DNA from: Streptomyces rhizoryzae
GTDB lineage: Bacteria; Actinomycetota; Actinomycetes; Streptomycetales; Streptomycetaceae
Assembly: GCF_023155275.1 (NCBI RefSeq)
Contig: NZ_JALMUV010000009.1
Span: 114,176-178,175, forward strand
Length of the DNA: 64,000 nucleotides
Reading direction: 5' to 3'
The notes under the pieces are model-generated. The model was not told where the DNA came from. It made no database searches and saw only the letters and a program-made list of their open reading frames with translations. Position numbers and translations under genes: made by a program. Position 1 is the first letter of the stretch. The number at the start of each line of letters is the position of its first letter. Positions 1-8,370 of this stretch are shown here, in pieces.

Positions 1-377
1 TCAACCGGATGTGGGGCGCCCTGGCCCGCTACACCCTGCTCTCCGGCCACCGCTACCTCGCCGGCTGCGCCTCCGTCCCGCTCGCCGACGGCGGCACCGC
101 GGCCGCCCACGCCTGGGCCCTGGCCCGCACCCGCCACGCCCCGCCGCCGGGCCTCCTGGTCACCCCGCGCCGCCCCTGGCAGCCCACCGCCCCGCTGCCG
201 GACCGCCCGGCGCTCACCGCCCTGCCCCCGCTGCTGCGCGGCTACCTCCGCATCGGCGCCTGGATCTGCGGCGCCCCCGCCCACGACCCGGCCTTCGGCG
301 TCGCCGACTTCTTCACCCTCCTGGACATCACCCGCCTCACCCCCCGCTACCGCCGGTTCTTCCTGGGGGAACGGTGA
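1..377 (+). CDS. GNAT-fold N-acyltransferase, OlsB-like (5'-truncated by window edge)
   Basis: The C-terminal part of an acyltransferase whose reading frame enters from before the window. The visible peptide begins NRMWGALARYTLLSGHRYL and continues with GCASVPLADGG, the pattern I associate with the hemolysin/OlsB-type acetyltransferase family (Acetyltransf_5) that N-acylates ornithine from acyl-ACP in ornithine-lipid synthesis. The ATG at 9 is internal, not the start. The stop codon overlaps the GTG of the next gene (GTGA at 374-377), so the two are translationally coupled. The downstream partner is a PlsC-type O-acyltransferase, the usual second enzyme of ornithine-lipid synthesis, which supports this reading. 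A related GNAT of other substrate range is possible. Confidence 0.7.
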   Translation, partial: NRMWGALARYTLLSGHRYLAGCASVPLADGGTAAAHAWALARTRHAPPPGLLVTPRRPWQPTAPLPDRPALTALPPLLRGYLRIGAWICGAPAHDPAFGVADFFTLLDITRLTPRYRRFFLGER

Positions 378-1438
378 ACGGGCGGCCGGCGGGCGGCGGA
401 CCGGCCGCCCGCGGGGGAGTGGCGTACGGGGCGGGGGGTGACGGGGCCGCGGGCGCCGGGCCCGTGGTGGGCGGGGCCGCGGCGCACCGGGGCGCGCCGG
501 CCGGCCCCTGGGACGTCCGGCCGCTCTGCACCCCGCGCTGCGCCGCGCACACCGCGCCGCGCGTCCCGTTCCCCGGCACCGCCCGGCGCACCGCCGCGTT
601 CGCCGAAGCGGTGGTCCGCGCCCTGGCGGACGGCCCGCGGCTCGCGGACCCCGCCCGGCTCCGCGCACACGCCCGGGCCCTGCTGGCCGCGCTGGCGATC
701 GACCTGGACCTCCGCACCCCGGACACGGAACCGCAACCGGGCCGGGGGCCGGGCCCGGGACCGCTGACGGTCCGGGGGCCGGGCCCGGGACCGCTGACGG
801 TCCGGGGGCCGGCGCACGGCGCCCCCGGCGCCGGCCCCCACCGCGGACGCCGCCCCGCCCCCGGGACCCTGATCGTCGCCAACCACATCTCCTGGCTCGA
901 CATCGTCGCCCTGCTCGCCGTCGAACCCACCACCCTGCTCGCCAAGCGCGAGGTGGGCGGCTGGCCGGTCGTCGGGGGCCTCGCCCGGCGCGCCGGCACG
1001 CACTTCATCGACCGCACCAGCCCCCGCCAACTCCCGCACACCGTCCGCGAGCTGGCCGGCCTCCTGGCCGCCGGCCGCTCCGTGGCGGTCTTCCCCCAGG
1101 CCACCACCTGGTGCACGGCGGCCCGGGGCGCCTTCCGGCGGGCCACCTTCCAGGCCGCCCTGGACGCGGGTGCCCCCGTGCGCCCGGTCACCGTCGACTA
1201 CACCCAGCTGGGTCGCCCCACGACGGTGGCCGCGTTCTGCGGCGCCGACACCTTCGCCGCCTCGCTGCGCCGGGTGGCCACCGCCCGCGGACTGACCGTA
1301 CGGGTCACCGTCCACCCGGCGCTGCCCACGGCCGGCCGCGGTCCGGACCGCCGGACCCTGGCCGCCGCCGCGGAACGGGCGGTGCGGGGCGGCCGGGCCG
1401 CCGGACGGGCCGGTCAGGCGTTCGGCACGTACTTGTAG
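374..1438 (+). CDS. PlsC-family lysophospholipid/lyso-ornithine-lipid acyltransferase
   Basis: A protein of 354 residues. The start is taken as GTG 374 because it overlaps the upstream stop and lies in a better context than upstream in-frame codons. The acyltransferase core starts near residue 165: NHISWLD at about 170-176 is the HX4D catalytic motif, REVGGWPVVG follows, and FPQATTW near 240 fills the FPEGT position, with Gln in place of Glu. The first 160 residues are Ala/Gly/Pro-rich and hold two exact copies of GPGPGPLTVR from a 30-bp DNA repeat. Paired with the OlsB-like gene this is likely the O-acylation step of ornithine-lipid synthesis; a 1-acylglycerol-3-phosphate acyltransferase is the alternative. 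Its 3' end overlaps the convergent regulator gene by 25 bp. Confidence 0.75.
   Translation: MNGRPAGGGPAARGGVAYGAGGDGAAGAGPVVGGAAAHRGAPAGPWDVRPLCTPRCAAHTAPRVPFPGTARRTAAFAEAVVRALADGPRLADPARLRAHARALLAALAIDLDLRTPDTEPQPGRGPGPGPLTVRGPGPGPLTVRGPAHGAPGAGPHRGRRPAPGTLIVANHISWLDIVALLAVEPTTLLAKREVGGWPVVGGLARRAGTHFIDRTSPRQLPHTVRELAGLLAAGRSVAVFPQATTWCTAARGAFRRATFQAALDAGAPVRPVTVDYTQLGRPTTVAAFCGADTFAASLRRVATARGLTVRVTVHPALPTAGRGPDRRTLAAAAERAVRGGRAAGRAGQAFGTYL
751..810 (+). repeat. Two exact 30-bp tandem copies inside the PlsC-like gene
   Basis: Bases 751-780 and 781-810 are identical. The unit is a multiple of three, so it adds ten residues (GPGPGPLTVR) per copy without breaking the frame. It lies in the low-complexity N-terminal extension, before the catalytic domain, so copy number probably tolerates change. 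Confidence 0.95.
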
Positions 1439-2031
1439 CCGACCCGGCGGACGGTCACGATCGACGCGCGGTGCTCGGCGCCCAGCTTCCGCCGCAGCCG
1501 GGCGACGTGGACATCGACCGTGCGGCCGTCGCCGACGTGCCCGTAGCCCCACACCGTGGTCACCAGCTGGTCCCGGGTGTGCACCCGGTGCGGGTGCGCC
1601 ACGAGATGGGCCAGCAGCTCGAACTCCAGGTACGTCAGGTCGAGTTGGCGCCCCTGGACGTACACGGTCCGCTGTTCGGGGTCGATCCGCACGGTCTCGT
1701 CTCCGGTCCGGGCCGCCGGGGCGGGCCCGGCGGGCTGCTGCGGCGGCGCGGGCGTCTGCTCGGCCGGTACGAGGACGAGGTAGCCGACCATCGGCGGCTG
1801 ACCGGGCAGCGCCGGCAGGCTGTGCTGCGGCGCCGGGAGCCAGGTCGCGCCCGCGTTCAGCAGCTCGGAGACGTCCTGGAGGCCGTGGCGCGCGGCCCCC
1901 GCCCCCAGGGCCGCGGCAGGCGAGGGGCGGGCCTCGTCGGGCGCCACGGCGCGGAGCCGGTGGCGGTGGTGGGGCTGGTGCGGAACGGCGGCCGTGGGGG
2001 AACCGGCAGGAACGGTACGGAGATTGGTCAT
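1414..2031 (-). CDS. Winged-helix transcriptional regulator (OmpR/PhoB-type DNA-binding domain, no receiver)
   Basis: A protein of 205 residues. Residues 112-203 form an OmpR/PhoB-type winged helix: the recognition region contains TYLEFELLAHLVAHPHRVH, then WGYGHVGDGRTVDVHVARLRRKLG, and ends VRRVGYKYVP. The first 110 residues are Pro/Ala/Gln-rich and show no phosphoacceptor receiver domain, so this is an orphan DNA-binding protein rather than a typical response regulator. The start is ATG 2031. It runs convergently to the PlsC-like gene with a 25-bp overlap of coding ends. Targets are unknown. An inverted repeat 230 bp upstream could be an autoregulatory site. Confidence 0.8.
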   Translation of the reverse strand: MTNLRTVPAGSPTAAVPHQPHHRHRLRAVAPDEARPSPAAALGAGAARHGLQDVSELLNAGATWLPAPQHSLPALPGQPPMVGYLVLVPAEQTPAPPQQPAGPAPAARTGDETVRIDPEQRTVYVQGRQLDLTYLEFELLAHLVAHPHRVHTRDQLVTTVWGYGHVGDGRTVDVHVARLRRKLGAEHRASIVTVRRVGYKYVPNA

Positions 2032-2364
2032 CGAACGTCAGCTCTTTCGCGCAGGGGGCCGTCGGGGGGACGAGATGCGCGCGGGCAGGGCTGGTGACAC
2101 CGGTCAGCGGCGTCGGGGAGGGGGATGCGGGCCCGCGCTCAGTGCGCGGGGCAACACAGACGGTCGAAAGCGTGCGCCTGCCGGGACGGCCAGAACGGCT
2201 CGAGGTCGCTGCGACCCGTCGCGGTGTCGGTAAGGCTGGCCATGGCCCTATTGAACCAGACAGCCATAGATCTGTCTTTCACACCGCCCCCGCTGTGACG
2301 CGATCCCGCCGCGCCCCGCCCCCACTCACCGGCGCACCGCCCACGGCCGCCGTTCGACTGCCCG
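2032..2364. promoter_or_regulatory. Non-coding gap upstream of the winged-helix regulator, with inverted repeat
   Basis: No convincing gene lies here. The gap separates two minus-strand genes and must hold the regulator's promoter. The main structure is the inverted repeat AGACAG-N8-CTGTCT (2258-2263 and 2272-2277), in the least GC-rich stretch of the gap. A small dimeric regulator could bind it, but nothing in the sequence identifies which one. Confidence 0.4.
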
Positions 2365-3339
2365 TCACCGCACCGGAGTTGCCGTCCGGACCGGTGGCGC
2401 GCCGTTCCGTCCCGTGGCCGGAAATCGCCCCCGTATGCCGTTCCGAGCCGCCCCCGCGGCCACTCCGAGGACCAGCGCCGCCAGATGCCCGGCGTCGGTG
2501 AACGTCCGCCCGCGCCGGACCACCGGCGCCACGCCCAGCCCCACCAGCCCGCCGACGACCGCCACCCGCACCCCCGGACGCCGCACCGCCATCCCGAGCG
2601 CCCCGAGCACCGCGCAGAACCCGTAACTCGCCCCGACATCCAGCGCGTGCGCCGTCCCGTCAGGAGCACCGGCACCGCCCACGGATATGCGGTGCGCGGT
2701 GGGCCCGGCGGGCGCCGGACGTCCCCCCGCCCCCGCACGCCTCCCGTCGACCGCTCGCCCCTCGCCTTCCGGACGTATCCCGCCCACCGGCCGCGCCCCG
2801 GACACCACACCCACCGCCCCGGACGCCGCCCCCACGGCCCCGGCGCGCCCCGCCCCCACCCCCAACGGCCAAGCCTCCAGAGCCCGCCAGGCCCGCCGGG
2901 CCCGCAGCAGCCGCTCCTCCCGGCGCGGCGCCTCCTCGCGCCGCGACCGCCGCGCCCCGTCCCCGCGCCACCGCGCCCGCGCCCGGAGGCCCGCGTACAC
3001 CAGCAGGCTGGCGCCCACGTGCCCGGCCGCGAACACCGCCGCGGTGCGTGCCGTCCCCCACCGCACCTCGGCCGTCGCCAGGGCCGCCAGCAGCGCGGCG
3101 GCATACGCGGCCGGCAGCGGCTCCTCCACGAAGGCCGCGCTGGTGGCCAGCGTGCCCCACCGGCCGGCGCCGAGATTGGCCGCATTGGTGGAGTGCGTCC
3201 GCAGCAGCTCCGTACGCCGCGGCGCCGGCAGCCGGGCGGTGGCGTACGCGCCGGCCTGTAGCGCCGCCACGTACAGCGGCGCCGCCCACGGCAGCGCCCC
3301 GCGCCGCCCGCCGCCGTTCCGCACCCTGATCGCAACCAT
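2365..3339 (-). CDS. Rhomboid-like integral membrane protein
   Basis: A protein of 324 residues counted from ATG 3339 (MVAIRVRNGG); a longer frame upstream lacks support. Several hydrophobic segments occur (AAPLYVAALQAGAYA, AAYAAALLAALATA, AAVFAAGHVGASLLVYAGL). Near the C-terminus, DVGASYGFCAVLGALG resembles the rhomboid catalytic-serine loop, and TDAGHLAALVLGV resembles the histidine helix; together they could make the Ser-His dyad. The middle third (about residues 130-225) is an Ala/Gly/Arg/Pro-rich insertion rather than membrane segments. It is probably one of the actinobacterial rhomboid-like proteins whose protease activity is unproven. glnII lies upstream on the same strand but is separated by a terminator. 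Confidence 0.6.
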   Translation of the reverse strand: MVAIRVRNGGGRRGALPWAAPLYVAALQAGAYATARLPAPRRTELLRTHSTNAANLGAGRWGTLATSAAFVEEPLPAAYAAALLAALATAEVRWGTARTAAVFAAGHVGASLLVYAGLRARARWRGDGARRSRREEAPRREERLLRARRAWRALEAWPLGVGAGRAGAVGAASGAVGVVSGARPVGGIRPEGEGRAVDGRRAGAGGRPAPAGPTAHRISVGGAGAPDGTAHALDVGASYGFCAVLGALGMAVRRPGVRVAVVGGLVGLGVAPVVRRGRTFTDAGHLAALVLGVAAGAARNGIRGRFPATGRNGAPPVRTATPVR

Positions 3340-3424
3340 GGCTCCAGCGTGCCACCCGCCACTGACAACCACCCCCGTCCGCCCCGCCCCTGGCCGCATC
3401 CCGGGCTCCGCCGGCGGACACGGA

Positions 3425-3454
3425 AAGGGGCCGGACCCGCCGGTCCGGCCCCTT
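3425..3454. terminator. Rho-independent-type hairpin downstream of glnII
   Basis: A perfect 13-bp stem (AAGGGGCCGGACC paired with GGTCCGGCCCCTT) with a four-base loop, 27 bases beyond the glnII stop codon. There is no long U tract, as is common in high-GC actinobacteria. Confidence 0.75.
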
Positions 3455-3481
3455 CCGTACGGGCTGACGAAGCCCCGCGCG

Positions 3482-4504
3482 TCACACCTGCGCGCGCCGC
3501 TCCAGCTCCGTGCAGCAGGTGTCCACGATCAGCCGGGTGACCACGTACGGGTCGACGTTGGCGTTCGGCCGCCGGTCCTCGATGTAGCCCTTCTTGTCCA
3601 CCTCGACCTGCCAGGGGATGCGCACCGAGGCGCCGCGGTCGGACGCCCCGTACGAGTAGTGGTTCCACGGCGCGGTCTCGTGCGCGCCGGTCAGCCGCTC
3701 CTCGATGCCGCTGCCGTACTGGCGGACGTGCTCCAGCGGCTTGTCGCCCTCGCCCAGCGCCTCGCAGGCGGTGATGATCGCGTCATAGCCCTCGCGCATC
3801 GCGCGGGTGGAGAAGTTGGTGTGCGCGCCCGCGCCGTTCCAGTCGCCGCGGGCCGGCTTGGCGTCCAGGGAGGCGGTGACGCCGTACTCCTCGGCCGTAC
3901 GGTGCAGCAGCCAGCGCGCCACCCACATGTGGTCGGAGACCACCAGCGGCGCCAGCGCGCCCACCTGGAACTCCCACTGGCCCGGCATCACCTCGGCGTT
4001 GATGCCGGAGAGCCCCAGACCGGCCGCCAGGCAGCGGTCGAGGTGCTTCTCGACGATCTGCCGGCCGAAGATCTCGCCGGCGCCGACCCCGCAGTAGTAG
4101 CCGCCCTGCGGGGCCGGGAAGCCGCCGCCCTCGGGGAAGCCCAGGGGGCGGTCGCCCTTGAGGAAGGTGTACTCCTGCTCGATGCCGAAGATCGGCTCCT
4201 GCGCGGCGAACCGTTCCGCCACCGGGCGCAGCAGGGCACGGGTGTTGGAGGAGTGCGGCGTGAGGTCGGTGTGCAGCACCTCGCACAGCACCAGCAGGTG
4301 GTCACCGCCCCGGATCGGGTCCGGGCAGCTGAACACCGGGTCGAGTACGAGGTCCGAGGCGTGGCCCTCGGCCTGGTTGGTGCTGGACCCGTCGAACCCC
4401 CAGCGCGGCAGCGAGCTCGCGTCGGCCAAGATCTTGGTCTTGGAGCGGAGCTTGGCGGTCGGCTGGGTGCCGTCGATCCAGATGTACTCGGCCTTGATGG
4501 TCAC
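3482..4504 (-). CDS. glnII: Glutamine synthetase type II
   Basis: A protein of 340 residues, the usual size of the short eukaryote-like GSII enzymes, which make glutamine from glutamate, ammonia and ATP. Diagnostic stretches are GFDGSSTNQAEGHASD near residue 36, the ATP/metal motif FGIEQEYTF, NAEVMPGQWEFQVG, and DWNGAGAHTNFST. GSII is not controlled by adenylylation. The start ATG 4504 begins MTIKAEYIWIDGTQPT. A four-half-site GlnR-like operator lies about 70-105 bp upstream, so expression should respond to nitrogen status. A terminator follows. The type I gene glnA lies 11 kb away. Confidence 0.96.
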   Translation of the reverse strand: MTIKAEYIWIDGTQPTAKLRSKTKILADASSLPRWGFDGSSTNQAEGHASDLVLDPVFSCPDPIRGGDHLLVLCEVLHTDLTPHSSNTRALLRPVAERFAAQEPIFGIEQEYTFLKGDRPLGFPEGGGFPAPQGGYYCGVGAGEIFGRQIVEKHLDRCLAAGLGLSGINAEVMPGQWEFQVGALAPLVVSDHMWVARWLLHRTAEEYGVTASLDAKPARGDWNGAGAHTNFSTRAMREGYDAIITACEALGEGDKPLEHVRQYGSGIEERLTGAHETAPWNHYSYGASDRGASVRIPWQVEVDKKGYIEDRRPNANVDPYVVTRLIVDTCCTELERRAQV

Positions 4505-4571
4505 GGGGTCCTCTTATACGGGTCGGTGCGGGTACGCGTGCGGGCGTACCGGAGCACTCTCGCAAGGGGCC

Positions 4572-4609
4572 GTTTCCCGTCCGTTGCCCTTATGTGAACC
4601 GCAGGTTAC
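4572..4609 (-). promoter_or_regulatory. GlnR-like operator of glnII (four half-sites)
   Basis: Read on the minus strand the site is GTAAC-N6-TTCAC-N6-GCAAC-N6-GAAAC, with all three spacers exactly six bases. Half-site positions on the plus strand are 4605-4609, 4594-4598, 4583-4587 and 4572-4576. This matches the published GlnR architecture gTnAc-N6-GaAAc repeated twice; the second half-site is the weakest match. It lies 68-105 bp before the glnII start. The rest of the 4505-4852 gap holds the divergent promoters of glnII and the acyl-CoA ligase, with no other gene seen. Confidence 0.8.
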
Positions 4610-4852
4610 CCAGTCGGACATCCTCTGATTCCTCGACTTTTCCCCGCAAACCCCCCAGCAATCCTTGGCCACCCGGGGACCTCCAGGCTTTCGGATCCGA
4701 CGCCGCCACCCCTCCCCTCATGCCTCCACCGCCATGACCACATGGCGCATTTGGTCGTGGATGCCCCACCCCACCGCCGCCTAACGTCACCCCTGCCGAC
4801 CGGCCCCACCCCCCACCCCGCGCCCCTTCGCCCTCTCCCTCCAGGAGCACCC

Positions 4853-6424
4853 ATGCCCGCCCACCCCCCGTTCGCCAGCTACGTCGAGACCCTCCTCGCC
4901 GCCCTCGCCCGCGACCCCGGCCGCACCGCCGTCACCACCGCCGACGGCGAGGACGTGACCGCCGGCGCCCTGCACGACACCGTCCACCGCATGGCCGCCG
5001 TCCTCGGCACCCGCGGCATCGGCCGCGGCCGGACCGTCTCCCTCCTCAGCCGCAACCGCCCCGAGGTCCTCGCCGCCCGCTACGCCGCCAACCTCCTGGG
5101 CGCGCGGGTCGTCCTGCTCTACGACGGGATGGCCGCCGAGACGCTGGCCACGGTGGCCGAGAGCGCCGACACCGCCCTCCTGGTGGCCGACCCCGACCTC
5201 CACACCACCGCCCGCGCCCTCCTGGACGGCTTCACCGGCCCCCGCCCCGAGGTCATGACCCTGGGCCCGCTCCCGGCGGGCGCCGCACCCCTGGGCGCCG
5301 ACCTCGCGGCCGCCTCCGCCGCCCTCCCCGATACGCCCACCGTCGCCGGCGCCGCCCGCCCGGAGGACGACTGGTGCATCCGCCACACCGGCGGAACGAC
5401 CGGTGTCCCCAAGGGAGTCCGGATGACCCACGGCTCCTTCGCCGCGCTGCTCGCGCACGCCACCCTGGAGGCCGCCGGGGACCCGCCCCGCTTCCTGGCC
5501 TGCACCTCGCTGGCCCACCTGGCGGGCATCATGGCCGACCTCACCCTCGTGGCCGGCGGCAGCGTCGTCCTCCACCGGGGCTTCGACCCCACCGCCGTCC
5601 TGGCCACCGTGGCCCGCGAACGCATCACCCACCTCTGGCTGCTGCCGCCCCTCCTCTACCGCCTCCTGGACGACCCGGCCCTCCCCACCACCGACCTCAC
5701 CTCCCTCACCCGCATCACCTACGGCGGCTGCACCGCCTCCGCGCCCCGGATGCGGCAGGCCGCCGAGGCGTTCGGACCGGTCCTCTACGGCTGGTACGGC
5801 CAGTCGGAGGCGATGTCCATCACGGAGGCCGGCCCCGCCGACCACGCCGACATCCCCACCGACGGCCCGATGACCGTGGGCCGCCCGCTGCCCGGGGTCA
5901 CCCTGGCCATCCGCGACCCCGAAGGCCGCGACCTGCCCCCGGGGGAGCCCGGCGAGGTCCATGTCCGCTCCGCCGGTGCCATGCGCGGCTACTGGAAGCG
6001 CCCGGACCTGACCGCCGAGGTCCTCCGCGACGGCTGGGTGCGCACCGGCGACGTCGGCTACCTGGACGGCGACGGCCGCCTCTACCTCGTCGACCGCCTC
6101 AAGGACGTCATCATCGTCGTCGGCGGCCACGTCCACCCGGCCGAACTGGAGGACCTCCTCCACGCCCACCCGTCCATCGCCCACGCCGCCGTCTACGGCG
6201 TGCGCACCCCGGACGAGACCGAAGAGGTCCACCTCGCCCTCGTCCCCGCCCCCGGCCACGCGGCCGACGACCTCACCCTCCCCGCCCTCCGCTCCCACAT
6301 CACCCGCCACAAGGGCGCCCTCTACGCCCCCGCCGCCGTCCACCTCCTCGACGCCATCCCCCTCACCCCCGTCGGCAAACCCGACAAAAACCACCTCCGC
6401 ACCCTCGCCGCCCCCACCCCCTGA
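4853..6424 (+). CDS. AMP-dependent acyl-CoA synthetase/ligase (ANL superfamily)
   Basis: A protein of 523 residues from ATG 4853, preceded by CCAGGAG; an in-frame extension to 4742 lacks a ribosome site. It activates a carboxylic acid as acyl-AMP and then probably transfers it to CoA. Visible core motifs are the phosphate loop HTGGTTGVPKGV, YGWYGQSEA, the adenylate-binding GWVRTGDVGYLDGDG, the hinge DRLKDVIIVVGGHVHPAE, and the C-terminal lysine in TPVGKPDKNHLR. The acid substrate cannot be read from the sequence; medium or long fatty acids, aryl acids or a natural-product starter are all possible. It is transcribed divergently from glnII. Confidence 0.88.
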   Translation: MPAHPPFASYVETLLAALARDPGRTAVTTADGEDVTAGALHDTVHRMAAVLGTRGIGRGRTVSLLSRNRPEVLAARYAANLLGARVVLLYDGMAAETLATVAESADTALLVADPDLHTTARALLDGFTGPRPEVMTLGPLPAGAAPLGADLAAASAALPDTPTVAGAARPEDDWCIRHTGGTTGVPKGVRMTHGSFAALLAHATLEAAGDPPRFLACTSLAHLAGIMADLTLVAGGSVVLHRGFDPTAVLATVARERITHLWLLPPLLYRLLDDPALPTTDLTSLTRITYGGCTASAPRMRQAAEAFGPVLYGWYGQSEAMSITEAGPADHADIPTDGPMTVGRPLPGVTLAIRDPEGRDLPPGEPGEVHVRSAGAMRGYWKRPDLTAEVLRDGWVRTGDVGYLDGDGRLYLVDRLKDVIIVVGGHVHPAELEDLLHAHPSIAHAAVYGVRTPDETEEVHLALVPAPGHAADDLTLPALRSHITRHKGALYAPAAVHLLDAIPLTPVGKPDKNHLRTLAAPTP

Positions 6425-6548
6425 ACAGCCCGCCCACGGCGGCCCTCACCCCCCTCAAATCCCGTCCCACCAGGGGCTTTTGTCAGTCCCCACCGGTAAA
6501 ATGGGAAGCACCAAGTGAGGGTTCACCAAGCTCCAGGAGGTCCGCCGG

Positions 6549-6821
6549 ATGGCCGTTGCCACACCCTTGACCACACCCCTCCCGGCCCACCCGCTCCCCA
6601 AGAAACCGCTCCCCGCCGGCTGGCCCCGCGAGCGGTACGAATCCCACCACCGCCGCCTCAAGGCCATGCGCCTGGCCATCGCCCTCCTCGACACCGGCAC
6701 CTACCGCCCCGAGCACGCCACCAACACCAAGATCCGCACCACCGCCCACGCCATAGGCGTCCACCCCCCGTCCGACACCACCTGCCGCCTGGTCCGCGCC
6801 CTGATCTACGACAACTGCTGA
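6549..6821 (+). CDS. Small conserved-looking protein of unknown function
   Basis: A protein of 90 residues preceded by a strong ribosome site, AGGAGG, ten bases before ATG 6549. The N-terminal 25 residues are Pro/Leu-rich; the rest is basic and mixed helical, with RERYESHHRRLKAMRLAIALLDTGTY and a C-terminal CRLVRALIYDNC. No membrane segment or known motif is visible. Codon use matches neighbours and the third position is strongly G/C, which supports coding. A hairpin follows at 6983-7014. I do not recognise a function. Confidence 0.6.
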   Translation: MAVATPLTTPLPAHPLPKKPLPAGWPRERYESHHRRLKAMRLAIALLDTGTYRPEHATNTKIRTTAHAIGVHPPSDTTCRLVRALIYDNC

Positions 6822-6982
6822 ACGCCGCCGCGAAGTTCGCCTGCCGGCCGGTTCGGACATCAACGCCCGGGCCGGCCGGCGCGCCGCGCCTCCCCGGGGC
6901 CGCCGCCGCAGAGGGAAAGGCCGGAGCGGCCGGCCCGCTCCTCAACAGCGCCGCCGCCCCCGGAGGTTGCCCCGGAGACGGC

Positions 6983-7014
6983 GAAGGCTCCCACTGGCCA
7001 GGGTGGGGGCCTTC
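6983..7014. terminator. Hairpin between convergent genes
   Basis: GAAGGCTCCCAC pairs with GTGGGGGCCTTC over 12 bp, including one T-G wobble, with an eight-base loop. It lies between the small protein gene (+) and the PASTA-like gene (-), so it could end transcripts from both sides. Confidence 0.6.
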
Positions 7015-7065
7015 GTGCACTTCATGCACAGCGTGCGGCTCGGCTCCGCGTCGCGGAAGGTGCCC

Positions 7066-8130
7066 TCAACGACGCCAACGCGGCTGGTCAGGTCCCTTGC
7101 AGGTGTACAGGACCCCCTTCCTGCTGACCCCCGTCGAGCCGGCAGGGGCGCAGAAGGCGCCAGGGGTGACGGTGCCTGAACTGCTGCTGCCACCGGAGCC
7201 GGTGGAGCCTCCGGACGACGAGAAGTCGGAGTCGGAGCCTTCCGCGTCGTCACCGCCCGTGCCGGGCGGCGGCGTGGGGTCAGGGCGCAGTTCGGTGGAG
7301 GGGGACGTCGGGCACGCGGTGCCGGGCGCGACCACCGTGAGCCGGGCCGTGGTGGTCTTCGGGGACGTGATCTCCTTGCCCTCCGCCGGCCCCTGGAAGC
7401 AGACGGTCCAGTCGTCCACCGCGGCGGGGAGGGTGACGTCGGTGTAGGCGCTGTCCCGCTCGATCATCTCGAAGGCGAGCGGTGTGAGCGCCTCGGACGC
7501 CTTCGCGAAGGTCTGGCCGACGACCTTCGGCATCTTCGGATACGGGATCGGCTCGCCGTCCTTCGCGGGACACGGCCACTCGTTGCGGACCACGCCGAGG
7601 TCGAGCGTGGGCATGGCGCCGCTCCTTTTGGCCGCCAGCGTCTGGAAGCACACCTTCCAGTTGCCGTCGTCCCACTGGCCGGCGTCGTCGTCCGAGGCGT
7701 CGTGGGAGATGGTGCGGTACCCGGCGTCGTACGCGGCTGCCTTGGCCTCCTTGAGGCTCTGGCCCACGAGGCTGGGCGGCTCGCCGGGCGAGGGGCTCGC
7801 CGAAGGGCCGGCCGTTGCCGGCGCTGTCACCGCGGGCTTCGGTGCGGCGTCGGCCTTCGGGGCCTTGGGCGGGTCGGCGAGGAACGGCGTGAGGAACCAC
7901 AGTCCGGCGAGGACGGTGGCGACGATCTTCGTCGTCCGGCTCCACCGGCTGAGCCACGCGAGCGCGATCCCGCCGGGTGGGAACAGGACCAGTGCCGTGA
8001 TGATGAGCGCCGGGTGCTGCCACCATTGCCGGACCGGTGCCGGAGGAGGGGGTGGCGGGTACGGCGGAGGGCCTAACGGCAGCGGCTGCTGGGGGTAGCC
8101 GTAGCCGTAGCCGGGCGGCGGCGTCGACAT
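7066..8130 (-). CDS. Membrane-anchored protein with PASTA-like repeats
   Basis: A protein of about 354 residues. The ATG at 8130 (MSTPPPGYGYGYPQQ) is preferred because GGAG lies six bases before it; the ATG at 8133 is too close. The order is a Pro/Tyr/Gln-rich cytoplasmic head, a hydrophobic pair (ALIITALVLFPPGGIALAWL and KIVATVLAGLWFLTPFL), an Ala/Pro linker, and two PASTA-like extracellular modules, each with a conserved Cys pair around W-x-VCFQ. A Ser/Gly/Asp-rich tail ends in a short Cys-containing motif near KGVLYTCKGPDQPRWRR. PASTA domains usually bind peptidoglycan or related ligands. No kinase domain is present, so this is not a PknB homologue. Confidence 0.7.
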   Translation of the reverse strand: MSTPPPGYGYGYPQQPLPLGPPPYPPPPPPAPVRQWWQHPALIITALVLFPPGGIALAWLSRWSRTTKIVATVLAGLWFLTPFLADPPKAPKADAAPKPAVTAPATAGPSASPSPGEPPSLVGQSLKEAKAAAYDAGYRTISHDASDDDAGQWDDGNWKVCFQTLAAKRSGAMPTLDLGVVRNEWPCPAKDGEPIPYPKMPKVVGQTFAKASEALTPLAFEMIERDSAYTDVTLPAAVDDWTVCFQGPAEGKEITSPKTTTARLTVVAPGTACPTSPSTELRPDPTPPPGTGGDDAEGSDSDFSSSGGSTGSGGSSSSGTVTPGAFCAPAGSTGVSRKGVLYTCKGPDQPRWRR

Positions 8131-8260
8131 CATGAACTCCCGTGGGCGACGAGCTGAGCGGCGCTCAACATACACAGGAGCTTCACACTTCGTACGCGCA
8201 ATCCCTCACATGAGGCGACAACGAATCCGAGCACCCCACCGCCGACTCCACCCCGGCACA

Positions 8261-8304
8261 CCCGTGAGGGCCGCCCCCGGATCCGGGGGCGGCCCTCACG
8301 GGTC
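8261..8304. terminator. Perfect 44-bp palindrome (hairpin) at left edge of the island
   Basis: The two 22-base arms are exact complements around the centre GATC (8281-8284). The arms contain GTGAGGGCCGCC, a 12-mer also found in the right-hand hairpin at 15278-15327. It lies between the PASTA-like gene promoter and a short minus-strand reading frame ending ...TFVHLYFGL, which it may terminate. Confidence 0.8.
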
Positions 8305-8370
8305 AACCTGTCAGCACCTCGTCGGAACGGCCCGTCGGCGCACCTGCGGTACGCACCCGATCCCGCCCAT

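Noticed and set aside
2139..3668. Long minus-strand open frame of about 500 codons over the rhomboid-like gene
   Set aside because: High GC keeps stop codons rare in off frames. Its composition is dominated by Arg/Gly/Trp, it has no ribosome site and no domain, and it overlaps the better-supported frame.
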